DNA from: an uncultured Saprospiraceae bacterium
Lineage (GTDB): Bacteria; Bacteroidota; Bacteroidia; Chitinophagales; Saprospiraceae
Length of the DNA stretch: 64,000 nt
Assembly (NCBI GenBank): GCA_938003955.1
Contig: CALKXE010000005.1
Span: 1-64,000 of the forward strand
Direction of reading: 5' to 3'
The position numbers and the translations under genes are program-made. Each line of letters opens with the position of its first letter. Within the stretch, counting starts at the first letter, position 1. Under the pieces are notes generated by a model. The model searched no databases and was not told the DNA's origin. It saw nothing but the letters and a program-made list of their open reading frames with translations. Below are positions 1-8,482 of the stretch, in pieces.

Positions 1-1109
1 GTAACGCACTCAAACATCTCAAGAAACTTAGGGTCATAATCCGCTCCATGGCCAGGTGTGTCATCCACGGTTACTTGCCAATCATCAGAATATTTCATAC
101 CTCCGATTATCGGATCATCTGACATCATAAGTGGACTGTCAAGATCATGGTAAATAATATTATCCCAGGCCATATCAAAATGAACGAGTGCGGATATTCC
201 TAATCTAGATTCAGAGAACGAACCTACTTGACAATAAACACCAGCGGCTTCACAGATACCAGCGATCTTCATAGCGTTTTCGATCCCTCCAGATTTACCC
301 AATTTTATATTGATAAGATCTGCAGCATTTTCAGCCAGAATTCTGTGGGCGTCATGATGATTAAACACCGCTTCGTCTGCCATTATAGGGATTGGACTTT
401 CGGCTGTAAGTCTAATTTGATCTCTGATATTTGCTGCGGGAACAGGTTCTTCACAATGTTCTATATTCAGTCCTGCCATTCCATTTAGAGCATGGCTCGC
501 TTCAAAATAATTCCATCCTTGATTGGCATCTGTTCTTAGTGGTAATTCCATGCCGATTGCATCTCTTATTGCTTCTATTCTTGCTACATCGTCAGCTCCA
601 GACCCACTGCCTAATTTTACCTTTAATACAGGGAAGCCCATCTCCTTAAACTTGATGGCTTTCTCTGCCATTCTTTCCTTAGGTAGAAGGCTTATGGTGT
701 TGTCTGTATAAATTTCTTTTTTACTATCACCTCCAAGAAATAGATAAAGAGGTAGGTCAGCCAGTTTTGCATTTAGATCATATAAGGCCATGTCAAATGC
801 GCACTTTATTGATGCATTATTTTTCATCACAATATTCATCATGTGATTATGCCGTTTTGTATTTCTAGGGTCTTTGCCGAGGAGATTTTTTGCTATGTCC
901 TTGGCAATAACGACCTGACCTTCTACTGTTTCTCCATGAATCGATCGATAAGGACAACATTCTCCTATGCCATAGGTGCCGTCAGTCAAGAATATCTTGA
1001 CCACAGTATTTCTTGCGTGTGTAATGGCACCAACAGAAATAACGAATGGCTCGGATAGAAGAAGTTTGGTAGCATAGATTTCTACCTTATCAATTTTATG
1101 TCGAGTCAT
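1..1109 (-). CDS. Dipeptide epimerase, enolase superfamily (C-terminus cut by window edge)
   Basis: Not closed by a stop inside the window: reading on the minus strand from ATG at 1109-1107 gives 369 codons running off base 1. It begins MTRHKIDKVEIYATKLLLSE. The muconate-lactonizing-enzyme pattern is complete: a KVKLG motif with the catalytic lysine, metal ligands in RTDANQGW, HCEEP and MADEAVF, then a second lysine in INIKLGKSGG. Near the end, HDLDSPLMM resembles the D-x-D motif that binds the substrate amino group in L-Ala-D/L-Glu epimerases, so a role in recycling peptidoglycan dipeptides or scavenging peptides is likely. Only a few C-terminal residues appear to be missing. The doxX gene lies 3 bases upstream, suggesting co-transcription. 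The superfamily is certain; the exact dipeptide is not. Confidence 0.85.
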   Translation of the reverse strand, partial: MTRHKIDKVEIYATKLLLSEPFVISVGAITHARNTVVKIFLTDGTYGIGECCPYRSIHGETVEGQVVIAKDIAKNLLGKDPRNTKRHNHMMNIVMKNNASIKCAFDMALYDLNAKLADLPLYLFLGGDSKKEIYTDNTISLLPKERMAEKAIKFKEMGFPVLKVKLGSGSGADDVARIEAIRDAIGMELPLRTDANQGWNYFEASHALNGMAGLNIEHCEEPVPAANIRDQIRLTAESPIPIMADEAVFNHHDAHRILAENAADLINIKLGKSGGIENAMKIAGICEAAGVYCQVGSFSESRLGISALVHFDMAWDNIIYHDLDSPLMMSDDPIIGGMKYSDDWQVTVDDTPGHGADYDPKFLEMFECV

Positions 1110-1112
1110 TGT

Positions 1113-1487
1113 TTATTTTTTATCGATAGAATATTTACCAGCACCTAACAAACTAATTGCCAAGTAACCAACAGCGTATAATAATGCAAATTCTTTCTTA
1201 CCAAATGGATCGTCAGCATGAACCACAAAAGCGGCCACTAGCATCGTAATAATAAGAGGGTAGGCAGCCCATTTAGTTTTGTATCCCACAAGAATTAAAG
1301 CGGCGCAAATCACTTCTGCAAATACAGTAAGTATAAGAGAAGTAGTAACTCCAAGTCCAATAGGGTCGGCAAATTGGATTTCGCCACCTGCAAATAATTT
1401 CATCATTTTAGGGATTCCATGAGAAAGCATAAAACCTCCAAATCCTATTCTTAATATCAGTTTTGCTAAGTGGTTTTGATCTTGCAT
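1113..1487 (-). CDS. DoxX family membrane protein
   Basis: A 124-residue protein with the DoxX layout: a short polar N-terminus, an LRIGFGGFMLSHGIPKM segment (first helix with the family's GxxFxxHGxxK-like pattern), then three more hydrophobic helices. DoxX-type proteins are small inner-membrane proteins; some are linked to thiosulfate:quinone oxidoreductase or redox stress, but many have no known role. It is followed after 3 bases by the epimerase gene on the same strand. Nothing nearby suggests sulfur oxidation, so I would not assign a reaction. Confidence 0.8.
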   Translation of the reverse strand: MQDQNHLAKLILRIGFGGFMLSHGIPKMMKLFAGGEIQFADPIGLGVTTSLILTVFAEVICAALILVGYKTKWAAYPLIITMLVAAFVVHADDPFGKKEFALLYAVGYLAISLLGAGKYSIDKK

Positions 1488-1558
1488 TTTGTTTAGTTTT
1501 AGTTTCTTAGGTCAATATACAAACTGGCATTTAAATATTAGAGGTCTAGGATGAATAA

Positions 1559-2959
1559 TTAAAATGCAATAGTCTTTGTCAGTGGATGTTTAGATAAGTA
1601 GGTTCTAATTATACCATTTGTTTCAGGATTGATGGGCACGTATTTAATGGCTTCTTTCATTTCTTCAATACCGTAATTCATATCTTCTGTTCCAATATAT
1701 CCATAGCCTTTATAGTGTCCTTCTTCTACCAAGATGATTCCTTTTTCTTCTGGAGACCGACCGTTGGTTACTATTATAAAGTTCTTGTCAAATATCCGTT
1801 TCAAAAACTCAATTCCTATTTCTGCTCGGCTATTATAATCTTCTGCATTTTCTTCTTCTATACAGGCACCATAACATACCTTAGTCTTATACAGAAAGCA
1901 TGGGCCTTCGCGATCGTAAAGATCAGTCTTCGATTGACAAAGCCCTAACTCTTTTGTTATTCCTGCAAGATGAGAAATGGCTCCTTGTTTCGATCCATAA
2001 TGGGATAGTATGTTTTTGTTTTTACGTGTTTTGATAGATGATTTTTCCCATTTAAAACATAGAAATCCACTCGAGTCGAAATAGTGGTGTATGAAATACG
2101 GATATTCATTTGTTCTTTGAGCTTTATTTACTTCTGGTTTAAGAGCTTTAATTTCATGCGATTCAAGGAGAAGCGCTATCAATTCATCTCCAGTTTCTTC
2201 GAATGTAATATCTGTCACCATTTTCACTAAGCGCTCAGCTTTTTGCGTTGTTTTGGAGAAGTGCTGCATCACACGTTTTTTAATGTTGATACTTTTTCCA
2301 ACATAGATGATTTTGTTGTACACATTATGGAAATAGTAAACTCCAGGGTTTTCCGGTAGTGCATGCAACTTATCTAAAGTAATCTCCTTCGGAAGTTTTG
2401 AAGTTTTTATGCCAGCATTTATAATTTGATCTATGGTTTGGTCCGCATAGTCTTGATTCAGTATCTTTTCAAGTAATTCGGTTGTAGCCATGGCATCATC
2501 TAGTGCTCTATGTCTCGCATCTACTGATATGCCAAAGTGTTTTATTAAGTTACCTAAACTATATGATCTCAATCCAGGAAATGTCTTTCGCGACAATCTT
2601 ACTGTGCATAATTGTCTTTTTGTAAAAGTATAGCCGAGACTTCCGAATTCTTCTTTCAGAAAAGAATAATCGAATCTTACGTTATGCGCTACGAATATTG
2701 CTCCTTCCGTCATTTCAACAACATTCTTGGCTACTTCAAAGAATTTAGGAGCGTCCGCTACCATTTCGTTTGTAATTCCAGTGATTCTTGTTATTTCACT
2801 AGGGATAGACCTGCAAGGGTTAACTAAGGTCTGGTACTTATCTATGATATTCTCTCCATCATATAATACGATACCTATCTCAGTGATCTTATCTCTCTTG
2901 GCCATCCCGCCGGTAGTTTCCAAATCAACTATTGCGTATATTTTCTTCTTAGTAGCTAT
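1559..2959 (-). CDS. DEDDh 3'-5' exonuclease fused to GIY-YIG endonuclease domain
   Basis: N-terminal DnaQ-like exonuclease (about residues 5-170: VDLETTG, FVAHNVRFDYSFL, HRALDDA) followed by a UvrC/Cho-type GIY-YIG domain (NPGVYYFHN, IIYVGKS, IKKRV, about residues 200-280) and a cysteine-containing UvrC-like tail. This fusion is common in Bacteroidota and is thought to act in DNA repair. The start is unusual. The first usable standard codon is TTG at 2923, but it removes the catalytic Asp of VDLETTG. In-frame codons upstream, to a stop at 2977-2975, include ATA at 2959, which would give MATKKKIYAIVDLETTG, a natural-looking N-terminus. There is no ATG or GTG. I place the start at ATA 2959; a rare start codon or a mutated or misread ATG are both possible. 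Confidence 0.85.
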   Translation of the reverse strand: MATKKKIYAIVDLETTGGMAKRDKITEIGIVLYDGENIIDKYQTLVNPCRSIPSEITRITGITNEMVADAPKFFEVAKNVVEMTEGAIFVAHNVRFDYSFLKEEFGSLGYTFTKRQLCTVRLSRKTFPGLRSYSLGNLIKHFGISVDARHRALDDAMATTELLEKILNQDYADQTIDQIINAGIKTSKLPKEITLDKLHALPENPGVYYFHNVYNKIIYVGKSINIKKRVMQHFSKTTQKAERLVKMVTDITFEETGDELIALLLESHEIKALKPEVNKAQRTNEYPYFIHHYFDSSGFLCFKWEKSSIKTRKNKNILSHYGSKQGAISHLAGITKELGLCQSKTDLYDREGPCFLYKTKVCYGACIEEENAEDYNSRAEIGIEFLKRIFDKNFIIVTNGRSPEEKGIILVEEGHYKGYGYIGTEDMNYGIEEMKEAIKYVPINPETNGIIRTYLSKHPLTKTIAF

Positions 2960-3115
2960 GATCTTTGGTTTTAGTTAAAAGAAATACAATGTACTATAAA
3001 AGTTTATAATTGAACTATCAATATATAATAATAAAGATAATGTATTAATAAAAACGTTGATTTGGCGAGTTATAAATTTAGGCCTAGAAATTACCAATAA
3101 GGATGAACCTGTTCG

Positions 3116-3988
3116 TTACTCGATCTTGATTATCTTTTTCACGAACCAACTATCATCTATTTTTAGTTTCAATATTGATAAGCCAATATGGTCGACAAAC
3201 AAGGTGCTATTTTTTACAATTCCTTGCATTATTAACCTACCACTCAAATCATATAATTGATAATCGGTATCAGTTGATAAACCACCAATAAATATTTCAC
3301 CCGTAGTTGGGTTAGGATATATATTGATGCTCGTACTAGGCTGTTCAGTTACACTTGTTGTAATCCAAGTGCTATCACACTCATAGTCAACAAAGTTATA
3401 GGTCATATCCTCCTTGCTGAAGCACCGCCCTTTTGTTACATATGGATTAGGATCACATAACCCGCATCCTAAATAAAATCGAATACTAAAATTTGCTGCA
3501 CCTATACCTTCATATACAATCTCATTATTAAATCCACCAAGCTTATCACCATTGAAAATAGTGACATGCTGAACTTTTAGAGAATCAGCTCCAAACTTTT
3601 TGTATGAGATAGAATCAATCATAATTGTTGCAATTCCTTCATAATCCATAATCCAATCATAATATTTAACTTCATATTCTGTAGTAGAGTTAAAATCAAA
3701 GTGCATAACATACTCTTCGTAATGGTAATCCCAGAAATACATCTTACTATCTTCCAAATAAAATGTTGTAAATGATGTGTCCCCATAGCGGATCGTACTA
3801 TCAGCATACACAAACCCGTCTATCTCATTCTGCCTAAAACTAACATCTGCGACTCCTGGTCCAAAAAACTCTTCTTCTTCAAAAGTCCATGTATGAACAA
3901 CCGTCGCTACTATGGAATCCGTATTATTACTCTGTCCATGCAATTGAACAACACCTAGAAAGAACAGTATTTTCATGAAATTCTTCAT
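3116..3988 (-). CDS. Secreted protein with T9SS type A sorting domain
   Basis: A 290-residue protein. The N-terminus (MKNFMKILFFLGVVQLHGQS) is a Sec signal peptide. The last ~75 residues carry the type IX C-terminal signal: an IYPNPTTGEIFI box, a YQLYDLSGR strand, and a terminal positively charged KKIIKIE. The middle ~170 residues are beta-rich and have no recognisable catalytic motif; they contain several Cys, including CGLCDPNP, that could form disulfides. It is presumably exported through the outer membrane by the type IX system and then anchored or released. Function unknown. Confidence 0.85.
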   Translation of the reverse strand: MKNFMKILFFLGVVQLHGQSNNTDSIVATVVHTWTFEEEEFFGPGVADVSFRQNEIDGFVYADSTIRYGDTSFTTFYLEDSKMYFWDYHYEEYVMHFDFNSTTEYEVKYYDWIMDYEGIATIMIDSISYKKFGADSLKVQHVTIFNGDKLGGFNNEIVYEGIGAANFSIRFYLGCGLCDPNPYVTKGRCFSKEDMTYNFVDYECDSTWITTSVTEQPSTSINIYPNPTTGEIFIGGLSTDTDYQLYDLSGRLIMQGIVKNSTLFVDHIGLSILKLKIDDSWFVKKIIKIE

Positions 3989-4119
3989 CGTATTATTGGT
4001 TTATAATGAATCATAATATAAGGTTATATATTTAGTTGTCATCTTTTGCTAATAAATAATGCTGGAAGAATGGATTTTATGCCCTATCTATTTTGTGAGA
4101 TAAGCCTTGAATAGAATCG

Positions 4120-4127
4120 TACATTTG
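4120..4127 (+). promoter_or_regulatory. Bacteroidota-type promoter -7 box upstream of dinB-like gene
   Basis: TACATTTG matches the Bacteroidota -7 consensus TAnnTTTG exactly and lies 21 bases before the ATG at 4149. A TTTTG stretch at 4091-4095 is a possible -33 element, slightly far from the box. No Shine-Dalgarno sequence is visible. Confidence 0.55.
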
Positions 4128-4148
4128 TAAAAATAAAACTAATAACAC

Positions 4149-4616
4149 ATGACTAATATAGATTCTACATTCAAAACAATCCATAGCATTCGTAAAACGA
4201 TTGCTTTTACATTGTCTAGGTTGACGTTAGATCAGATCAATCTTATCCCTGATGGTCAGTCTAATAATATCATATGGAATGCAGCACACATCATCTCAGT
4301 TCAGCAACTCCTTATTAATAGAAGGTCTGGTGCTCCATATACAGAGGGAAAAGAAATTACAGGTGCATACAAACCAGGAACAGCGCCAGAGGGTGATGTA
4401 ACTCAAGAATTTGTAGATTCTATTATTGAAAAACTAGTGAGCTCTGCAATACAAATGGAAGCTGATTACAAGGCGGGGTTATTTGATAATTATGATCCAT
4501 TCTCTACTAGAACAAAGATTAATTTAGATACAGCCGCAGATGCTATCAATTTTGAATTATTTCATGAAGGAATTCATTTGGGGTATATTATGAGCTATAT
4601 CAATTTAATGAAATAA
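4149..4616 (+). CDS. DinB family protein (DinB-like four-helix metal-binding domain)
   Basis: A 155-residue protein with the DinB/YfiT helical-bundle layout. A histidine in IIWNAAHIISVQQLL and the C-terminal FELFHEGIHLGYIMSY (HxxxH spacing) give the usual three-His metal site. DinB-superfamily proteins are putative metal-dependent enzymes, some being thiol S-transferases; the DinB of this length in Bacteroidota has no fixed substrate. It is a single gene with its own promoter, ending at a strong hairpin shared with convergent purM. Confidence 0.85.
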   Translation: MTNIDSTFKTIHSIRKTIAFTLSRLTLDQINLIPDGQSNNIIWNAAHIISVQQLLINRRSGAPYTEGKEITGAYKPGTAPEGDVTQEFVDSIIEKLVSSAIQMEADYKAGLFDNYDPFSTRTKINLDTAADAINFELFHEGIHLGYIMSYINLMK

Positions 4617-4640
4617 GGTTTTAGATATTCTATAAAATAG

Positions 4641-4674
4641 TAATGAGGATTGCAAATTGATGCAATCCTCATTA
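4641..4674. terminator. Bidirectional hairpin terminator between dinB-like gene and purM
   Basis: A perfect 14-bp inverted repeat (left arm 4641-4654, right arm 4661-4674) with a 6-base loop AATTGA sits between two converging genes. AT-rich arm ends give short U-runs in both directions, as expected of a shared intrinsic terminator. Confidence 0.8.
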
Positions 4675-4702
4675 TATGTATGTATCTAGAAAAGGTTGAA
4701 TA

Positions 4703-5875
4703 CTAATAAGTATATACCCCTTCACTATTTTTGATAACTAATTCTTGCTTATCGCAAGCTTCGGTTCTTCCTATGATTTGGGCATCGATATTAAATGATT
4801 GCGCTATCGCAATCATGTTTTCTGCAGCCTCTTTGCTTCCTGTGTATACCTCTAGTCTATGTCCCATGTTGAATACTTGGTACATTTCTCTATAATCAAG
4901 TCCTGATTCTTCTCTTATTAGCTCGAATAATGGAGGTATAGGAAGAAGATTATCTTTTATTATTCTCAAGTTTTTATTTAGAAACTTCATGACTTTCGTC
5001 TGGGCACCTCCTGTACAATGGATCATTCCATTAATATCAGATCTGTTTGCCTCTATTATTTTCTTGATTAGAGGGATATAAGTACGAGTAGGGGATAGCA
5101 CAAGCTTTCCAGTGTTTACTCCATCGATAGGTGTTGGATCTGTAAGTTTTTTTGAACCTAGAAAAATTACTTCGTCAGGAGTATTGTGATCATAACTATC
5201 TGGGTATTTTTCAGCATATGATTTATGGAATACATCATGACGTGCTGAGGTCAAGCCATTACTACCCATTCCACCATTGTATTCTGTTTCGTAAGTGGCT
5301 TGGCCATATGACGCAAAACCTACGATGTAATCACCAACCTGAATATCATTATCGATGACATCTGATTTCTTCATTCTAGCGAAAGCGGTATAGCCTACAT
5401 CTATGGTACGCACAATATCACCAACGTCTGCAGTTTCTCCTCCTGCAAGAACCATGTCTACACCATTTTTTGCCATCTCGTCTAGAAATGTTTGAGTATG
5501 ATTGATCAGAACATTAAGTACGTCGGCTGAGATTAAATTTTTATTTCTACCAATTGTAGAGGACAATATTATATTGTCAACAGCCCCGACACATGCCATG
5601 TCGTCGATATTCATTACGATACTATCTTGAACTATGCCTTTCCAAACTTCTAGATCACCTGTTTCTTTCCAATACATATAGGCAAGACTGGTCTTAGTAC
5701 CTGCTGTATCTGCATGCATTATATTACAGTAATCATCATCACCTGCAACATAGTCAGGCAAGATTTTACAAAATGCATATGGGTAAAGCCCTTTATCGAG
5801 GTTTTTAATTGCTTTATGCACATCATCCTTTGATGCAGATACTCCTCTTAAATCATAACGTAAAGAATCACTCAT
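4703..5875 (-). CDS. purM: Phosphoribosylformylglycinamidine cyclo-ligase (AIR synthase)
   Basis: A 390-residue PurM-family protein that makes aminoimidazole ribonucleotide from FGAM and ATP in de novo purine synthesis. Visible motifs are HADTAGTKTSLAY near the N-terminus (nucleotide binding), DSIVMNIDDMACVGA, and LAGGETADVGDI in the A domain, with a C-terminal AIRS_C region containing GMIHCTGGAQTKV and FNMGHRLEVY. It is longer than the ~345-residue E. coli enzyme but matches the long form typical of Bacteroidota. It is monocistronic, with its own promoter upstream and a shared terminator downstream. Confidence 0.93.
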   Translation of the reverse strand: MSDSLRYDLRGVSASKDDVHKAIKNLDKGLYPYAFCKILPDYVAGDDDYCNIMHADTAGTKTSLAYMYWKETGDLEVWKGIVQDSIVMNIDDMACVGAVDNIILSSTIGRNKNLISADVLNVLINHTQTFLDEMAKNGVDMVLAGGETADVGDIVRTIDVGYTAFARMKKSDVIDNDIQVGDYIVGFASYGQATYETEYNGGMGSNGLTSARHDVFHKSYAEKYPDSYDHNTPDEVIFLGSKKLTDPTPIDGVNTGKLVLSPTRTYIPLIKKIIEANRSDINGMIHCTGGAQTKVMKFLNKNLRIIKDNLLPIPPLFELIREESGLDYREMYQVFNMGHRLEVYTGSKEAAENMIAIAQSFNIDAQIIGRTEACDKQELVIKNSEGVYTY

Positions 5876-5898
5876 AGTGGTGGTTAGTTTTAGTGCTG

Positions 5899-5906
5899 CA
5901 AAAGTA
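5899..5906 (-). promoter_or_regulatory. purM: purM promoter -7 box
   Basis: On the minus strand the bases read TACTTTTG, an exact TAnnTTTG match, 24 bases before the purM ATG. The implied leader is very short and contains no ribosome-binding consensus, as is usual in Bacteroidota. Confidence 0.55.
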
Positions 5907-6024
5907 ACAGAAAAGTTTAATTTCTCTGCAATTTCATCCTGTCGTCGTTTATTAATATTACTTGGTCGATACGCCGAAACTTTTCATGATCGTTTCAGGC
6001 TTGTATATATCAAAAGCAAGAATT

Positions 6025-6180
6025 ATGAGCATCTTCAGAGTTATACTATCTATATTGTTTCCACCACTAGCTGTCTATGATAAGGGATGTGGATCCATTA
6101 TTATTGTTTTCTTACTTACGCTCTGTGCATGGGTGCCAGGTGTGATTGGAGCACTGATTATTTTGAACAAGGATAGGTAG
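6025..6180 (+). CDS. YqaE/Pmp3 family small membrane protein
   Basis: A 51-residue protein starting MSIFRVILSILFPPLAVYDK. It has the two-helix layout of the YqaE/Pmp3 (UPF0057) family: an FPPLAV motif at the end of helix 1, a short CGS loop, then LTLCAWVPGVIGAL, matching the family's LxxxGWIPGVIHA signature. Family members are stress-inducible membrane hydrophobins that affect membrane potential in yeast and plants; the bacterial role is unclear. I chose the ATG at 6025 because the family begins just before helix 1. An in-frame ATG at 5962 would add 21 atypical residues. Confidence 0.8.
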   Translation: MSIFRVILSILFPPLAVYDKGCGSIIIVFLLTLCAWVPGVIGALIILNKDR

Positions 6181-6318
6181 ATAATATACTTTTACGAATA
6201 TAATTTCTTTAAGTTAGGTTATTTGATGATTATATGTTGGTCATTCATATGTTCAAAGAAACATTTGTAACCTCCTGAAAACCTATTAATTAAATATTAA
6301 TTTGTCCTTTTAAAAATG

Positions 6319-6326
6319 TACCTTTG
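6319..6326 (+). promoter_or_regulatory. Promoter -7 box for the DEAD-box helicase gene
   Basis: TACCTTTG is an exact TAnnTTTG match, with a TTTG at 6301-6304 as a possible -33 element at shorter than usual spacing. Transcription would start near 6332, leaving a leader of only about a dozen bases before the TTG start at 6344. That supports the TTG as the real start, because longer in-frame extensions would begin upstream of the transcript. Confidence 0.5.
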
Positions 6327-6343
6327 CGGCAAAATTAGAATAC

Positions 6344-8323
6344 TTGGATACATTTAAAGAATTAGGCCTTTCCGAAGAGATACTTAAAGCATTGGGAGAA
6401 ATAGGATTTGAAACTCCGACGGAGATTCAAAGTAGTGCAATTGGTCAATTGCTAGAGAATGAGAGAGACCTGATGGGTTTAGCTCAGACAGGTACAGGGA
6501 AAACGGCCGCATTCGGTCTTCCGCTTTTAGATTTGATGGATGATACTGCAAAGTATACTCAGGCCATCATTTTAGCGCCAACGAGGGAGTTGGTACAGCA
6601 GATTGCTGTAGAGATGAAAAACTTTTCTAAGTACAAAAACAAATTAAATATCTCAACAGTCTACGGTGGTACGGCGATTATGAATCAGATCAAAGAGATC
6701 AAAAAGTACACACCTCACATTATCATTGCCACTCCGGGAAGATTGATAGATCTTATCGGTAGGAGAGTAGTCAAACTTACAGATATCAATTATCTGATAC
6801 TTGATGAAGCGGATGAGATGCTTAATATGGGTTTCCAAGAGGATATCGATAAGATATTATTAGGAACTAACCCAGATAAGAAGACTTGGTTATTCTCGGC
6901 AACTATGCCAAAAGAGATCAGACATATTGTGAAAACATATATGAATGATCCGATCGAAGTGAAAGTCGATCAGAAAAACATAACCAACCAAAATATTTCT
7001 CATAAGTATGTATTGGTCAATAGAAGAGATAAATCTGAAGCTGTAAAAAGAGTTTTAGATTATATTCCAGAGTTCTATGGTGTTGTGTTCTGTCGTACCA
7101 AAATGGATACTCAGGACTTAGCGGATGAATTGTCTAGAGATGGATATAGAGCTGAAGCTATACATGGTGATCTGTCTCAAGCGCAGAGGGATAAAGTAAT
7201 GAAGAGATTCAGAGCGAAGTCATGTAATATAATGGTTGCTACGGATGTTGCGGCAAGAGGGATTGATGTAAATGATCTTACTCATGTATTGCACTATACG
7301 CTTCCTGATTCTCCGTCATATTATACACACAGATCTGGTCGTACAGCAAGGGCTGGTAAAACTGGAACTTCTCTGACTATTCTTATCCCAAAAGATAAGA
7401 GTAAGATGAAGCAGATTTCAAGAGCTCTAGATATAGAATTCGAAAAGATATTACTTCCTAAGTATGCTGAACTTCTTGATAAGAGAATTGAAAAGTGGAC
7501 TGAAAAATTAATGGAAGCTGATGAGAATGATATTCCGAAGGAAACTTTAGATATCGTATTAGAACAACTTTCAGCTGTTGATAAAGATGAATTAGTTGCT
7601 AAATTATTGTCTCAACAACTTAAGAAGATTAGAAAAAAGACGAATATCAAAGATGATCTAAATCTTGATGAATTTAGTCGTGGTGATAGTGGAGGAGGAA
7701 GAGACCGTGATAGAGGTCGAAGCAGAGACAGAGATAGGGATAGAGGAAGAAGCCGTGATAGAGATAGAGGAGGAAGAGATAGAGGTGGAGATAGAGATAG
7801 AGGAGGAAGAGATAGAAGAGATAGCGACAGAGGAGGAAGAGACAGAAAGAGAGAAGTTAAGTCTGATGGTCGACGAGATAGAGATAAAAGACGTGATGAA
7901 GAGAGAAGTGGCAGAAGGTCTGAAGATAGAAGAGATAGTTCAGATAGAGGTGATAGAAGAGATAGAGAAGACAGAGGTGATAGAAGAGACCGACCTGAAA
8001 GAAGTGATAGACGCGATAGAGGAGATAGAATAGAAAGAAGATCTGGAGAAAGAGGTGGAAGTCGTGATGATAGAGATTCGAAAGGTGGAGGTAAACAAAC
8101 AAAAATGTTTATCAATATCGGGAAAGTTGATAAGATGAGTCCTGGAGATTTGTTAGAATTCATTAGTAAAAATGCTAATGTAAAAAGAAAGGCAATTGGA
8201 GATATTAATATGTCAAAAATGCATACGACTTTCGAAATCGATAAATCTGAAGCTAGATCAGTTAGTAAGTATTTTAAGAATATAGACTACAACGGTAGAG
8301 ATATCAGATGTAACGAAGATTAG
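6344..8323 (+). CDS. DEAD-box RNA helicase with Arg/Asp-rich linker and DbpA-type RNA-binding domain
   Basis: A 659-residue ATP-dependent RNA helicase of the CsdA/DeaD type. Helicase motifs appear in order: the Q motif region (FETPTEIQ), AQTGTGKT (Walker A), PTRELVQQ, TPGRLID, DEAD, SATMP, then ATDVAARGIDVNDL and HRSGRTARAGK in the second RecA domain. Residues ~445-585 are a low-complexity tract of Arg-Asp, Arg-Gly and Ser repeats. The last ~75 residues (TKMFINIGKVDKMSPGDLL) form a DbpA-like RRM fold. The start is TTG at 6344, placed just after a promoter box. It probably remodels rRNA or mRNA structure, for example in ribosome assembly or cold. The charged tail likely adds nonspecific RNA binding or phase separation (inference). 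Confidence 0.93.
   Translation: MDTFKELGLSEEILKALGEIGFETPTEIQSSAIGQLLENERDLMGLAQTGTGKTAAFGLPLLDLMDDTAKYTQAIILAPTRELVQQIAVEMKNFSKYKNKLNISTVYGGTAIMNQIKEIKKYTPHIIIATPGRLIDLIGRRVVKLTDINYLILDEADEMLNMGFQEDIDKILLGTNPDKKTWLFSATMPKEIRHIVKTYMNDPIEVKVDQKNITNQNISHKYVLVNRRDKSEAVKRVLDYIPEFYGVVFCRTKMDTQDLADELSRDGYRAEAIHGDLSQAQRDKVMKRFRAKSCNIMVATDVAARGIDVNDLTHVLHYTLPDSPSYYTHRSGRTARAGKTGTSLTILIPKDKSKMKQISRALDIEFEKILLPKYAELLDKRIEKWTEKLMEADENDIPKETLDIVLEQLSAVDKDELVAKLLSQQLKKIRKKTNIKDDLNLDEFSRGDSGGGRDRDRGRSRDRDRDRGRSRDRDRGGRDRGGDRDRGGRDRRDSDRGGRDRKREVKSDGRRDRDKRRDEERSGRRSEDRRDSSDRGDRRDREDRGDRRDRPERSDRRDRGDRIERRSGERGGSRDDRDSKGGGKQTKMFINIGKVDKMSPGDLLEFISKNANVKRKAIGDINMSKMHTTFEIDKSEARSVSKYFKNIDYNGRDIRCNED
7680..8085 (+). 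repeat. Low-complexity AGA-GAT-type coding repeat (Arg/Asp/Gly tract)
   Basis: About 400 bases inside the helicase gene are built of irregular GATAGAGA / GGAGGAAGA units encoding RDRDRG-, RRD- and GDRRD-type blocks. The repeat makes long open frames in other registers, including a leucine/serine-rich frame on the minus strand, which are artefacts of the repeat and not genes. Confidence 0.85.
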
Positions 8324-8482
8324 ATTCAAATAGAGAATGATTTAATTTTCTGTTTGAGAAATCTAGAAATAATAAAACTAATAATTAATATATAAAGTAA
8401 AGGAATAATACGTGTGTCGAATCAGTCATTTTTTGATTAGTATTCATTCATTAAATCATTCCTTAATTCAACATTTAGAAGC

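Noticed and set aside
7665-8033. Second + strand frame rich in Glu/Ile inside the same repeat
   Set aside because: An artefact of the AGA/GAT repeat in another register; no protein feature beyond low complexity.
7612-8163. Long minus-strand frame of Leu/Ser repeats inside the helicase gene
   Set aside because: It is the antisense of the Arg/Asp repeat; it has no start context, no domain and lies wholly inside a strong gene.
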